From Paramacrobiotus metropolitanus (Eukaryota; Tardigrada; Eutardigrada; Parachela; Macrobiotidae), in the NCBI RefSeq assembly GCF_019649055.1, contig NW_026570247.1:496001-560000 (forward strand): a DNA stretch of 64,000 nt, written 5' to 3'. The translations under genes and the position numbers were made by a program. The first letter of the stretch is position 1, and every line of letters begins with the position of its first letter. Below the pieces are notes generated by a model. It was not told the DNA's origin. It was given only the letters and a program-made list of their open reading frames with translations, and searched no databases. Positions 50,462-62,700 of this stretch are shown one piece after another.

Positions 50462-50984
50462 ACAGCGGGCGCATTTTCCGTAACTAGCGAGGTCTGATAC
50501 TACTACATCACTATAATCACTAACCACCGCCTATGTCAGCTAAAAACGCGGGAATGCATACTAACTTTTTCAGGGCCGCTTATTTAAAAGCTGTACTGTT
50601 TAACAATTATTCGAATCGGAAACGCGTTTGGTGTTTCATAACTGAAATTCACCACGTATAATGTATGCGACTGACGAGTGCAGGTCACTGCAGGAGCACG
50701 TGGAACTTGAAGACCTTGTGGTGTTTATCCCTTCCACATCTTGTTGCCCGAAACGGTTAACATAACTATTGGTAAGAGAGCCCGATATCGGAACAACTCT
50801 GTCCGAAGACTATGTGATACTAGTAGTTAAGCAGTACATACATGCGATTGTGAGTCCATGTATTGCTATCTTGAGCTGTGCTCACTTAGACTTATCTTTT
50901 TCACTTTTTTGACGATCTCCAGCGAAATTTCCTCCAAGTTTATGTTAATTCGGCGTAAATAAATCGAGGGTTTCTTAGGCAGTG

Positions 50985-53900
50985 ATGGATTTGCCTGAAT
51001 CGCTACCGCTGCCGCGGTATCAGCCGCTACTGGTGGAGGCTAGCCAGATGAGCTACCAGAACACGGTGGCGGTTAAGAACGCCGACGACACCTGGTGGCT
51101 GGGATACATTCAGGATATTAACGGCGACCAGGCCTTCATCCACTTTGCCTCCACAACGGTCGCGCCGCGATGGATCCACATGGAAAATATCTGGCCGCTG
51201 CCGTTCTACTTGGAACCGGGAGGACCCTACCCCGATCAGCACCAGAAACTATACGTGGCCCTGCGCGATGAAGACGACGGACCCTTTCGCTTCCGACCCG
51301 CCCGATGGTTGCGCTGCCTCCATGGGTGTGAGGGCTCCTGCGGCATGTTCTATGTTACCACGCAACGGCGAGGTTCTATCGACAACGCTCACGCACCCTC
51401 CACCTGTTTTGAAATGGTGGACCGCGGTCAGGTCGCCGGTGTGTGGCCGCCCCCGGGTCCGCCGTTGTCGGAGCGACAGAATGCTCTGTTGTACACCAAA
51501 CACTGTATTCCCTTTCCTGAGGCGGAGAAGGTTCTCCGCGACGCCGCCGACCCATCCCGCATGATCAAGCATCTCCGCGACGCTGTGGAAACGTTTCCGT
51601 TTAACCGCTGTCGTTTTCACCTGCGCGTCCAGAAGGATGGTTGTACGTTTGTTCTGGCCGGTTCCGCCAGGGACGCGGAGACGGCGCAGATGACGGAGGC
51701 CACACTGGTGACAGTACTGCAGAAACACGTAACCAGCCGAGCGAATCTTCCACCCATCAGAGACCGCAACGGTTGGTCGCAGGAAGGCGGTCAGTATAAG
51801 TACTGGCCACTCAGTGAATGTAATAAATTATGTTTCATTCAGTCTTCGTGGCCCCGGGTTTGGAAAGCGATGCACTGATGGTGCCGGCACGAATCAGGGA
51901 ACTCACGCCGTGGCTCTTGAGCGATATCCTGTCCTACCTGGATATTCACTCCCAAATGAGAGCCAAAGGGTAAGACACACTTTGACGTTTTTCACAATCT
52001 GGACATTTTTTACTACATGGAGTTGGTTACCGAACCGAAGGCCAGAGACCAGAGACACGGTATCCTCCGCGTTGTTTCAAGAGCATTCCAAAAACTTATT
52101 TTAAATTCACCAGCAAAAGCAGACACCAGCTTTTCAGAAATTGAGATAAGTTGAGCGGCTGTTAAAAGAAATGCCGCAGCTGTTTTAGGAACTCTGAACG
52201 CGTATCCACAGAGCACGAGTAACACGAGCGATTTTCGTTAATTCTTCAATGTCTAAATGAATCATCTTAATCGTAATTAGTGTTCCATAGCGTAGGCATT
52301 TTATTACGTGTGGTGTCAACTGCCACATAAAAATTCCACGTCAAAGTTGATTACATGATAATTATTGTTTTTAAACAAGCTTATATCCGAGATTAATAAA
52401 AAATGTGGAACTCCAATTAATATTAATTCCAATGTGGAACAACGAAGAGAATACCGTGTCTTTGGCGTCCGGCAAGCGATTTCATATAGTAAAAGTGTCC
52501 AGAATGCTTAAAACATCGAAGTACGTGCAATATTTGTGATCGAACGTATGCTTGTTGGCAGTTGTTGCCTGACCAAATTACTCATGCGTATTTGCGATAG
52601 GGTTTGTGCATTGTGGCAGCATTTGCTGAACAGCGCGCACATGACTGAGCATGTTAGCATCTCCTTCGAAAGCTGTTATCAGCTGAAATCCGACAGCGGT
52701 AACTGCTTGAAAGCGGCTACTCTCCTGAATCGCTACATCACTTCCCACACCAAAAGCCTGACCGTGCTGCGATACCTCCCGGTCCACAACGTCACTTTCT
52801 TGTGGTACTGGTTGGAGGGCATGCAACAAAAATACCAGATGCAGCTACCATTCCTCGTCTTCAAAGACATGGTCCGCACCGCACCGGGATACATGCAGTG
52901 GTACGTCGAGCGGCCTCTCAAACATCCGGCCGCGCTCGACGCATTAAACTACAAGGATCTCTGTCACACCTTGGTGCTGTGCAACTGGACCGTAGGCGCC
53001 CTGTTCGGCCGGACAGCGTACGATGTCTTCGAGCGGAATCCGCATTGTCCGCCGCATCAGCGTCTGCGGGTCCGCGAGCGGGAACGGATGCTGCAACTCA
53101 CGCTGGAGGCGCACACACTGGACATTGACAAACTGCAGATCAGCATTCCGCGGCTGCTGGTGCGCTGCAGCGAACGCCGGACGCACGCCACCCCGCGCGT
53201 TATGCAGGCGCTGAGTGACTACTGCCCGCCGGTCACGGAGGAGATGCTGGCCAAGGTCACGGCGGTACATGCGCGCTGGGTACGCACGCTGGCGTATCCG
53301 GAGGAGTGGCAGGCCATTCGTCAGTACCTGGTCGTGTGAGTACAAGAACCATCGGCTTCAAGAACACGTTTCTTTTCAAATATCTTATTATAGCCGGTTG
53401 GGAAATTCTTCAGTCAAATCGCCTGTAATGAGTGCTCCTGTATCCACGCTGTATGCTAAAACGATGCTATTAAAGCATCTCAACTCGAATTGCTTATACA
53501 GCGCTTTCAGAGACCAAACGACTGTTCATGATGCGTGTCACGAAGCAGGTTTGATCGGTTAGCAGAACCGCGAAACACCAGTTCACTGTGCGGCCAGATC
53601 ACAGACCTGAATTTATTAGGACGTCCCGTACGAACAAAAGAAGAACAAGAATCAATATCCCGTTTGGAATTACAGTACATAGAAGGGACAGCCTCCGTCA
53701 TAAATGTGCGACAGTCATGCTGCGCTCATAGTGGTCAGAGCGGATAGCAACAACATGGGAAATCTTTCATACAGCATTCATCCGCTTTAACATTGTTTTT
53801 AAAACTGAATGGATTCTATGTGAATACACAGAATACAAAGCGCTTTCTTTCACTGCAAGGCTGTGTGTAGTCCACACCCCTGGTTTTCGCTTTGAGTGAA

Positions 53901-54344
53901 AAGTTTCCAAACAGGCTGTACAATCAAGCCCCTATGCTACGCTAGCTAAATGTCTTTGCGGCTGGAATTGCTGGCTCGCAGTCTCCAAGTCTATACTGTG
54001 GTGAATTCAGCTACGTCACTGCTTTAACCTCTGGGATACAGTACAGAAATGAAAGGAGGTCATAGGGTTCCAGTCAGTGGCGGTAAAATCGCCCTACTGA
54101 GTTGTGCCGAGTCTGCCGACCATCTCTACCCCGTTAAAGCGAAATTGCAGTACGAAACATTGCAGTATGCGAAACTGCAGTACGAAACATTTCGCTTTGT
54201 CCAGTTTTCTGAGAAGAGAACACTGCTAACGGAGGTCAGACTTGCATTGAAGTTGTGATTGCATTCAGGTTTAGCGGTTTCCACGCGGATGGAACATTGC
54301 ACATGTGGGACACCGTGGATTTGCGGCTGATGTGTCCACACTGA
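50985..54344 (+). CDS. FMRP-N-like/KH0-like/F-box protein, copy C (most complete)
   Basis: Exons: 50985-51789, 51843-51969, 52601-53335 and 54269-54344. Exon 1 (268 residues) starts MDLPESLPLPRYQPLL. Residues 25-72 (VAV...DDTWWLGYIQDI...FIHFAS...WIHMENIWPLP) resemble the second Agenet/Tudor domain of FMRP. Residues about 175-250 (IPFPEAEKVLRDA...CTFVLAGSARDAETAQ) resemble its KH0 domain. Exon 2 ends with the F-box start (LTPWLLSDILSYLDIHSQMR) and exon 3 resumes at VCALWQHLLN. Exon 3 is open throughout. In exon 4, four bases (CTGG) are missing against the sister copies at about 54329, so the frame ends early at TGA 54342-54344. The family's GINAVFR ending survives out of frame to 54388. Intron 3 is 933 bp. 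AATAAA is at 54716. Probable SCF substrate adaptor; ligand unknown. Confidence 0.8.
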
Positions 54345-54389
54345 GCCGACTGGCCGTCTACGGCATCAACGCAGTATTCCGTATATAAT

Positions 54390-55372
54390 GCATTCTGCCG
54401 GCGTTGGTCTCCTTCATGTTAACTGTTATCCTGACGTCGTCTGTAGCGGATGAAAAAACTGAATATGATTAGGAAAGGAGAAAATGGTAATACGAAAAAA
54501 CACATGGCTATGGGCTGTAATGGGTAAATAATGGGTTAGTGATCACTGCTTTATCGGAAACTGCTTCCTTGTTCCTAAAATGGCCATTTGTAAAGCTAAC
54601 CTTTTCCAGATTTGTTGTTTCCTTGCGATTACGTTTGTTTTTTTTCCGACGTTGTACGTACGGTATTTTCTTTTGTGTATTTATGTGGATAGTCACTCTA
54701 AAACGTAATGTACATAATAAAGAGCAACTGTATTACTATTTTATATTACAAGTTTTGCTGGTTTTAAAACAGACTGTTGTAACATAAATTATGAAACAAG
54801 ATGTCCTGTTCAAACCGCTCTAGTAGAAAAAGTGGAGCTGCGTGGGACTACGTCACTACACGTCAAAACCACAAGGGTTCAGTAAAGAACCAACCGATGA
54901 AAAAACGGTAGTCGGTGCAATACAACGTTTACGGATACTTCAATCTAAAACGCGCCCGATTGGCGCGCCTTTTATCGGTTTTTTCGTGCTTTCTATCGTA
55001 TTTTTGGAAAGAATATTGAATTCTCAACCGTGAAAAGGCAGAAAAGTTTTGTGGCGTGTGAAAAGAAAATGTTCACTCCGGCGGGAGAATCCTTTACCGG
55101 GCGCTGGTGCCTGTAAGACGGCAAATCTCTCTGCCGGTTCAAGAAAACGTCCGCCGTAAATTTTGCCCATCTGATTTTCTTCGCGCAGTTCAAATCGCAA
55201 AAGTATCTGGGTAAAGATTCTCACCCAGGCTGTTGTTATACCGAACTGTATGATATGACTGCCGGGCGGTTACTTTGAGCGAGAGCATTTTAATCAGTTT
55301 TGCATCCGGACGTTCATTGATCTAGTTGGTAGGTCCGTATGAGGAAATTTTGCCTAAGGTTTCCGGATATTT
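54390..55372. other. Spacer between F-box copies C and D
   Basis: Contains the likely polyA signal of copy C and, from about 55.08 kb, sequence duplicated upstream of copy E (compare 59.35-59.57 kb). No gene seen. Confidence 0.5.
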
Positions 55373-55563
55373 TATCAAGTTGTGAGCGGAGAAGCGGCTC
55401 ACTTACAGCGACAAAATCTTTGAAAGGATTTCAACGTATTGCGCCGTGGTACAGTGGTACTGCCTACGCGGATCTAACGACGTAGCCGGGGTTCGATTCC
55501 CCCATCGGCGCCTTTTTCAGCCGTTTCTCGGTTTCCCTCGGATTGCGCCCTGCTTAGAAAGTG
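55373..55563 (+). mobile_element. tRNA-like (SINE-like) unit upstream of copy D
   Basis: A roughly 190-bp unit contains a 72-nt tRNA-like segment (55441-55512): a Pol III A box TGGTACAGTGG at 55447-55457, a perfect B box GGTTCGATTCC at 55490-55500, GCGCCG...CGGCGC end complementarity, and a TTTTT stop at 55513-55517. The would-be anticodon arm (CTACG...CGTAG) has a 12-nt loop, so a standard tRNA is not obvious. The sister sequence upstream of copy E is uninterrupted at this spot (TCCGGATATTTTGTACATG at about 59571-59589), so the unit looks inserted. A second copy is at 59164-59345. Confidence 0.65.
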
Positions 55564-55785
55564 GTACATGCAGATCCGGTCATTAAGATGCGCTTGTGCC
55601 ACCTAGGCTAAACATCCGGTAATAAGTTTATCACCTACTCGTAGGTTAAAATGTCTGTATGAAGCGCAGTTTTTCTCTTCAGTGTAGCACTAGCATCCTG
55701 GCAGTTCGCAGTGAAATTTCAGCAAAGTTGATAATAATTCTCTTGATATTTGACACAAAATACTCAGGTGGTTTCTCACGCAACA

Positions 55786-58211
55786 GTGGATTCGCCTCAA
55801 GGAGCCATGCCGCCGTATCGACCGTTTCTGGTGGATGTCAACCAATTCAGCTACCAGAACACGGTGGCCATCCGCAACGCTGACGACACGTGGTGGCTGG
55901 GATACATTCAGGATATTAACAACGACCAGGCCCTCATTCACTTTGCCTCCACAACTGCCGCGCCGCGGTGGATCCATATGGGCAATGTCTGGTCGCTGCC
56001 GTGCTTCTGGGATCCTTCTGAAAATTTTGGCCATAACGAGAAATTACACGCGGCGCTACGTGATGAAGACGGCGGACCCTTCCGCTTCCGACCAGCCGCC
56101 CTGCTGCATCCCCTCATTGGTTGTAACGACTCCTGTCGAATGCTCAGCGTCACTACGCAGCGGCGGGACGTTCCCGGCCACGACCACCCGGTCACTTGTT
56201 GTGAGACGGTGGACCGCGGCCAAACGGCTGCGCACTGGCCGCCCCCGGTCCGCCGCTGCTGGAGCGTGACAGCGGTCTACTCTACACGCGACACTATATC
56301 TCCTTTCCCGAGGCGCAGATGGTTCTCAACGACGCCTCCGATAAATTCCGCATCATCAAGCATCTACGCGACGCTTTCAAACCGCGATCCGCATGGCCTA
56401 AATCGTTTGACCGTTGTCGCTTTCACCTCCGCGTCCTACAGGATGGTTGCGTGTTTGTAGTCGCTGGTTCCGCCCGGGACGCGGAGACGCTGCAGGCGAC
56501 GGAGGGGACGTTGTTGGGCGTGCTGCGGACACATTTAGCCAGCCGGGCCACTCTACCACCCATCCGATACCGAAACCTCCGCCCACTGGAAGAAGGTCAG
56601 TAACCGGGCCGTATGGTTTTTGGATTATGTGTAATTGATTTAAGAGTGATTGATGGTTTCAGGTTCAGAGAGCTGTGCTTGGCTAACGACTGCACGAATC
56701 GGTCAACTGACGCCGTGGCTCTTCAGCGATATTTTCTCCTATCTGGATATTCACTCCCAAATAGGATGCAGGCGGTAAGAGATAAAGCTACGAGAACCGA
56801 ACGCTTCAGCAGCGATATTCGACTAACTCTGGCTTGAGCTTCCGTCGTAATTCGTACGTTATACACGGAAAACGGAGTCTATATGCTCGCTTGCAGTGCT
56901 CGCCTATCGGGCTTGTAATCAGACTTGAGATGGGCTTGTAATACGGTCCGTTTCCTAATTTTGGGTTCAGACTTTAGAAGTGAAAACAAAGAGTGTGGCT
57001 CATGTGTATGCAGTCTTATAGAGAATGAGAACGTTTCGGCTCTGTGTGTGCAAATTACATAGTACAGAGTACATCCGTTCAAATTAAAAATCCGTTCAGA
57101 TTAGCCGTTTGTTGCGACAGGGTGTGCGCGCTGTGGCAGCAGCTGCTGAGCAGTGCCATCTTCGCTGAACATATCATCATGTCCTTTGAATGCTGTTGGA
57201 AGCTGCAGTCCGACAGCGACAACTGCTTCAAAGCAATCACTCTTCTGCACCGCTGCATCAGTGCCACCACCAAAAGTCTGACACTGCTGCAGTATCTCCC
57301 GCCCAACCACATCAGGTTCCTGTTCTTATGGCTGCACGCTATCACAATGCACTTCGACATCCAGGTGCCAGTGCCACGGCTCCACTTCAAAGACATAACG
57401 AGCGACACACCGGGAGGTGTTTCGTGGCCTGAACACGAGGAAGATGTTCCGAAGCATCCGGCAGCGGGGAGGCGCTGGTGTATAAGCACTTCTGCGATAC
57501 CCTGGTGCTGCACAATTGGACCGTCAGCGACCTCTTCGGTCGGAGCATGTACAATGTTTTCGAGATCGGGGATTCGTATGGTCCACCCCACCGTCTCCTG
57601 CGCGCTAAGGAGGGGGAGATGATGGCGCACCTAACGTGGGAGTCGCACGCCCTGGACATTGACAAAGTGCAGATCACCATTCCCCGGCTGCTGCTCCGCC
57701 GCGACCGGCGCAGGCGCATGGCGGCGCGGTTCATGCACGCCCTAAACGAACACTTCCCGCCGGTCACCGCCGACATGCTGGCCAAGGTCACGGCGGTGCA
57801 CGCGCGCTGGGTGCGCACACTGGATTATCCGGAGGACTGGGTCTCCATCGCAACTACATTTTACTGTGAGTACGAAGTGTAGCGGATGACAAAACCCAAC
57901 TGAGTACTTAATCAATAATCAGTGTTAATGATTATTTAATTAAACCAGAAAAAGTGTAAAAAATTTTAAATTTTCAAAATGTACCACGCTAAAATAAGAT
58001 GACTGAAACGTCCATCAAGTTGTAACTTGACTGAATGGTAACGCGCGAGGTCAGAGCTTGCATCTAACTATGTAGCTGTGCTTTCAGGTTCAGCGGTTTC
58101 CACGCGGACGGGACAGTGCACACGTGGGGCACGGAGGATCTGCGGCTGCTGGATGTGTTCACCCTCAGCAAACTGGCCATCTACGGCATCAACGCAGTAT
58201 TCCGTGTGTAA
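55786..58211 (+). pseudogene. FMRP-N-like/KH0-like/F-box family copy D, frameshifted
   Basis: Exons align at 55786-56595, 56663-56774, 57121-57865 and 58088-58211 with all splice sites intact. The family start codon is GTG at 55786; the next in-frame ATG is 55807 (MPPYRPFLVDVNQF). Three single-base losses break the frame against sisters: near 56240 (CCCCCGG-TCC), near 57462 (GCAGCGGGG-AGG) and near 57850 (ATC-GCAAC). Two are in G runs and might be assembly errors. Otherwise the Agenet-like WWLGYIQDI, the KH0-like CVFVVAGSARDAETLQ, the F-box and an intact exon 4 (GFHADGTVHTWG...GINAVFRV, TAA 58209-58211) are all kept. AATAAA lies at 58570. Either a recent pseudogene or a live gene with sequencing errors. 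Confidence 0.75.
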
Positions 58212-59163
58212 AGCGTTCGGCCAACTTGGTCTTATGCATGATAATCGTATCGACGCTTTCTGTAGTTGATGAATGAACTGAATCTGCGTTATTGGAGACA
58301 ACTTCCTGTGTTCCTGAAATCACCTTGTTAAGTGGTTTTTTTTTCGTTTTGTTTCCTTATGTTATTTTGTGCTTTACCTCACTACCACATTAATTTTATT
58401 TTTGTAATGTCATGTGTTTATGCTGATAGTGTCCCTAATATATAATGTACTGGCATTCATAAATATTGTATAAACTGTTAAAATTAATACGCTTCTCCAT
58501 TAATACGCTAAGGCTGAAATCCTGCATCGAAGGCTAAGTCAGGCTTCTCCTCTCCAGTTTTGTGGTACAAAATAAAGAGATCAGCACAGGTGTCTGTATT
58601 TTTTGTAGAATTACAATTCATGCTTGTACTGTAGCTGTACATGCAGTACGAAGTAATAAACGATAATTACTTACGAAATAATTTTTTCTTCGCCATTAGT
58701 TTAAAAAAAATATTGGACTCCAGTACTCGTCAGTCAGCACGGTGAGCCAGGTCCCATAAACAACTGCATTAAATTCGTGAACTTTCATTATTTTCCGGAA
58801 ACCCGGATAGATCGGTCACTTTTCGTGATGCAGAAAATGTGTTTGGAGTAAGAATTCTTACCTCTTACGAAATAATTTATTAAGGGATTTGGCCCGGTAC
58901 ATAGCACCAAAGGTTTGTTATTAGGTGTCAAAACCAGAAAGCTTCTTAGCAATCCATTCGGTAAAAAGCACCAAATTTTCGAAAAAACATTTGCTGTTGT
59001 CGGCACAATATAAATTTTATGGCTATCTAAGACGCCTAGACTGGCCATAAAATGTGCGTGTGATCGAAGGGAAAGAAATCTTGCCTTCAAAAACGCGAAA
59101 AGGTTGATTAAGAGGAGTTACGTGTCTTGAGAAAGAAAAACGTTGAAGCCTGCGCCTTTAAGA
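58212..59163. other. Spacer between F-box copies D and E
   Basis: 3' flank of copy D, then AT-rich DNA with no supportable gene. Confidence 0.5.
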
Positions 59164-59345
59164 TGGTGTGAGGAGAGAAGCGGCTCACGTACAGCGACAA
59201 AATCTTTCAAATGATTTCAACGTATTGCGCCGTGGTGCAGTGGTACTGCCTACGCGGATCTAACGACGCAGCCGGGGTTCGATTCCCCCATCGGCCCGTT
59301 TTTTAGCCGTTTCTCGGTTTCCCTCGGATTGCGCCCTGCTTAGAA
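59164..59345 (+). mobile_element. tRNA-like (SINE-like) unit upstream of copy E
   Basis: Second copy of the unit at 55373-55563. It keeps TGGTGCAGTGG (A box) and GGTTCGATTCC (B box) and a TTTTTT stop at 59299-59304. The 3' end reads CGGCCCG, which weakens pairing with the 5' GCGCCG. Here it lies upstream of the duplicated block rather than inside it. Confidence 0.6.
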
Positions 59346-59780
59346 TGGGAAGCCGCCGCTAGTTCCAAAAAACGTTCAGCGTAAATTTGCCCATCCGCTT
59401 CTGGTCGCACAATTCGAATCCTTGGGTATTCTCACCCGGACGGTTCTTCCGGGCTACATACTAGGTTTGCCGGGTGGTTAGTTCGAGAGAGAGTATTTTA
59501 GTAAATTTGTACCCAGACGTTTCTTGATCCAGGTTGCAGATTTGTATCCGCAAAGTTTGCCTGGGGTGCATCCGGATATTTTGTACATGTGGGTCCGGTC
59601 GTTTCCACCAGTTAGGCTAAACATCCGCGTACGAATTTACCACCTAGGTCAAGATGTCAAGAAACAATTTTTCTTCAGTGTAACACTTGCCTCCTGGCAG
59701 TTTTCAGCAAACTTCACAAAAGTTATTAAATAATTCTACCGAAATTTGATGTAAATAATCCGAGGGTAATTTAGGCAATT

Positions 59781-62700
59781 ATGGATTCGCCTCAAGGAGC
59801 CATGCCGCGGTATAAGCCGCTATTGGCGCATGCCAACCAGATGAGCTACCAGAACACGGTCGCGGTTAAAAGCGATGACGAAACTTGGTGGCTGGGTTAC
59901 CTTCAGGATATTAACGGCGACCAGAATAACCGACCGACGGCGACCTTCAGGATATTAACGGCGAGTGGATGAAGGCCTCTTCATCCACTTTGCCTCCACA
60001 ACGGTTGAAGCGCGCTGGATCCACATGGGCAGTATCTGGCCGCTGCCGTTCTACTGGGACCGGGATGGACATCCCACCGACCTCCGCGATGAGCTGTGCG
60101 TGGCACTGCGCGATGTAGACGACGGACCTTTTCGTTTCCGACCCGTCAGAAAGCTGCGTTACCTCTATGGTTGTGAGTGCTCCTGCGGAATTTTCAACGT
60201 CACAGCGCAACGGCCCGATTCTCCCGACGACGATCTCCCACCACCCACCGCCTTTGAAATGGTGGACCGCGGTCAGGTCGCCGGTGTGTGGCCACCCACG
60301 GGTCCGCCGCTGCTGGCGCGTGATAGCGGGCTGCTGTTCACCCGACATTATATCCCCTTTCCCGGGACAGAGAATGCAATTCTCAGCGACGCATCCGATA
60401 AATTCCGCATCATCAAGCATCTGCGCGACGCTTTCAAATCGGCATCCGAAAACCTTAGATCCTTTGACCGCTGCCGTTTTCACCTGCGCGTCCAGAAGGA
60501 TGGCTGCGTGTTTGTAATCGCTGGTTCCGCTCGGGACGCGGAGACGCTGCAGGCGACCGAGGGGACGTTATTGGACGTGCTGCGGACACATTTAGCCAAC
60601 CGGGATAGTCTTCCATCCATCCGATATCGAAAGCTCCGCCCAGACGAAGACGGTCAGAAAACGGGCCGTAAAGCGAAATAAATTATATATATTCTTTAAT
60701 TAAGACCTAAACGGTGATTTATGGCTTCAGGTTCGGCGGGCGACGCATTGCTGACGACTGCACGCATCGGCCAACTGACGCCGTGGCTCCTCAGCGATAT
60801 CTTGTCCAATTTGGATCTTCACTCCCAAATGAGATCCAAGCGGTAAGAAATATAGCTACGAGAGGCGAACGCGGTAACAGTTACATTCCATAAACTTTGA
60901 CTGCAATTCTGCTCCAGTGCTTTGCTTTCATCTGCTACGGTAGTCCCTATCACGACGTCATCGCGGTCAACTAGGATGACGTCATGGCTTTGTACAGCAC
61001 TAGCACAGTGGCTTGAGCGCGTTACGTAAGCTCCACCCAAAGTGACCAGCCGGCCATTTCTTTAGTCATTAGATTTAGTGGTTTTAAACACTAACCGAAT
61101 CCAGAGTTAAGCTCCGATCGGAAGACACCGCTATGTCCGATAAAATCCCATGTTTTCATCGGAAAAAGCAGTACCGGGAAAGTTTTTATCGTATCGTAAT
61201 CGATGGGCATAGTTGTTTACCGGCATACTCTTAATCGTAGCCAGATTTTTATCCGATGGCACAAAAAGGTTTTGATTTCTGATATTTTTTACTAATTTTT
61301 AAGCAAGAAGTAAACCACAAACCACGTAGATTTTGGCGCTGCGCGCCATAACGAGACTTTGTAATTAAACACGGGCTCTTTTCGGTCGTGATTCACCTGC
61401 AGTCTCTATTCCTAACCAGCCGAGCTGGGCCTAGACTCTGACTCTGACTCTGATTCTGACCACTCAAACTCTGACTCTGACTAGTCAAAGTCTGACTCTG
61501 ACCGCTCAAAGTCTGACTCTGACTCTGAAGGTTTCTTAGGTTTCTTAGGTTTCTTAGGTTTCTTAGGTTTCTTAGGTTTCTTAGGTTTCTTAGGTTTCTT
61601 AGTTTTCTTAGGTTTCTTAGGTTTCTTAGTTTTCTTAGGTTTCTTAGGTTTCTTAGGTTTCTTAGGTTTCTTAAGTTATTCTTAGGTTATTCAGTCAGAG
61701 TCAGAGTCAGAGTTCGGACGGTCAGAGTCAGACTTTGAGTAGTCAGAGTCAGAGTTTGAGCGGTCAGAGTCTGAGTCAGAGTCAGAGCTTGAGCGCGGGC
61801 CTGCGAGCTGCGCTCTGATCTGCCAATGCCCGCTGTGGTGCATTTTTCCTAGAATTTGTTTAACCACATTATATACTTATGGGCTGCCGTTGTTGCGACA
61901 GCGTGTGCGCGCTGTGGCAGCTGCTACTGAACAGCGCCCCCATAACGGAACACATCAGGATATCCTTTGAAAGCTGTTGGCAGCTGCAGTCCGACAGCGA
62001 TAACTGCTTCAAAGCAATCATTCTCCTCAGCCGCTCCATCAGTGCCAGCACCCAGAGTCTGACGATACTGCAGTTTCTCCCGTCCAACCACATCTTTCTC
62101 CTGTTCTCATGGATGGACATTATGGCCATTCACTACGAAATGCGGGTGCCAATGCTCCTTTTCAAAGACATACCTTGCGACAACAGACTGACAGGTGTTT
62201 CGTGGTCCGCCCTACACGAGGAAGATCTGCTGAAACATCCGGCAGCCGACGAAGCGCTGGTGTATAAACACTTCTGCGACACCCTGCTGCTGCACAACTG
62301 GACCGTCAGCGGTCTCTTCGGTCGCACCATGTACGATGTTTTCGAGAGGGGGGATCCGTCTACACACGATCGTCTACTGCGTGCCAGGGAAGGGGAAATG
62401 ATGGCGCACCTAACGTGGGAGTCGCACACCCTGGATATTGACAAAGTGCAGATCACCATTCCCCGGCTGCTTCTCCACCGTGACCAGCGCACGCGCATGG
62501 CGGCGCGGTTAATGCACGCCGTGAACGAACGCTTCCCACCGGTTACCGCGGACATGCTGGCCAAGGTCACGGCGGTGCATGCGCGCTGGGTGCGCACACT
62601 GGATTATCCGGAGGATTGGGAATCCATTCACAACTACCTTTTACTGTGAGTACGACGACCGAGTGAGCGTACTCGATCGCCAATGCAGTCATTTCGCCGA

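Noticed and set aside
50156-50527. 123-residue minus-strand open frame
   Set aside because: It lies across the C-rich MITE and its translation reflects the repeat, not a protein family.
55441-55512. Functional tRNA gene
   Set aside because: Promoter boxes are good, but the anticodon loop would be 12 nt, the T-stem has a C-C mismatch and the acceptor stem fits imperfectly; reported as a tRNA-like mobile unit instead.
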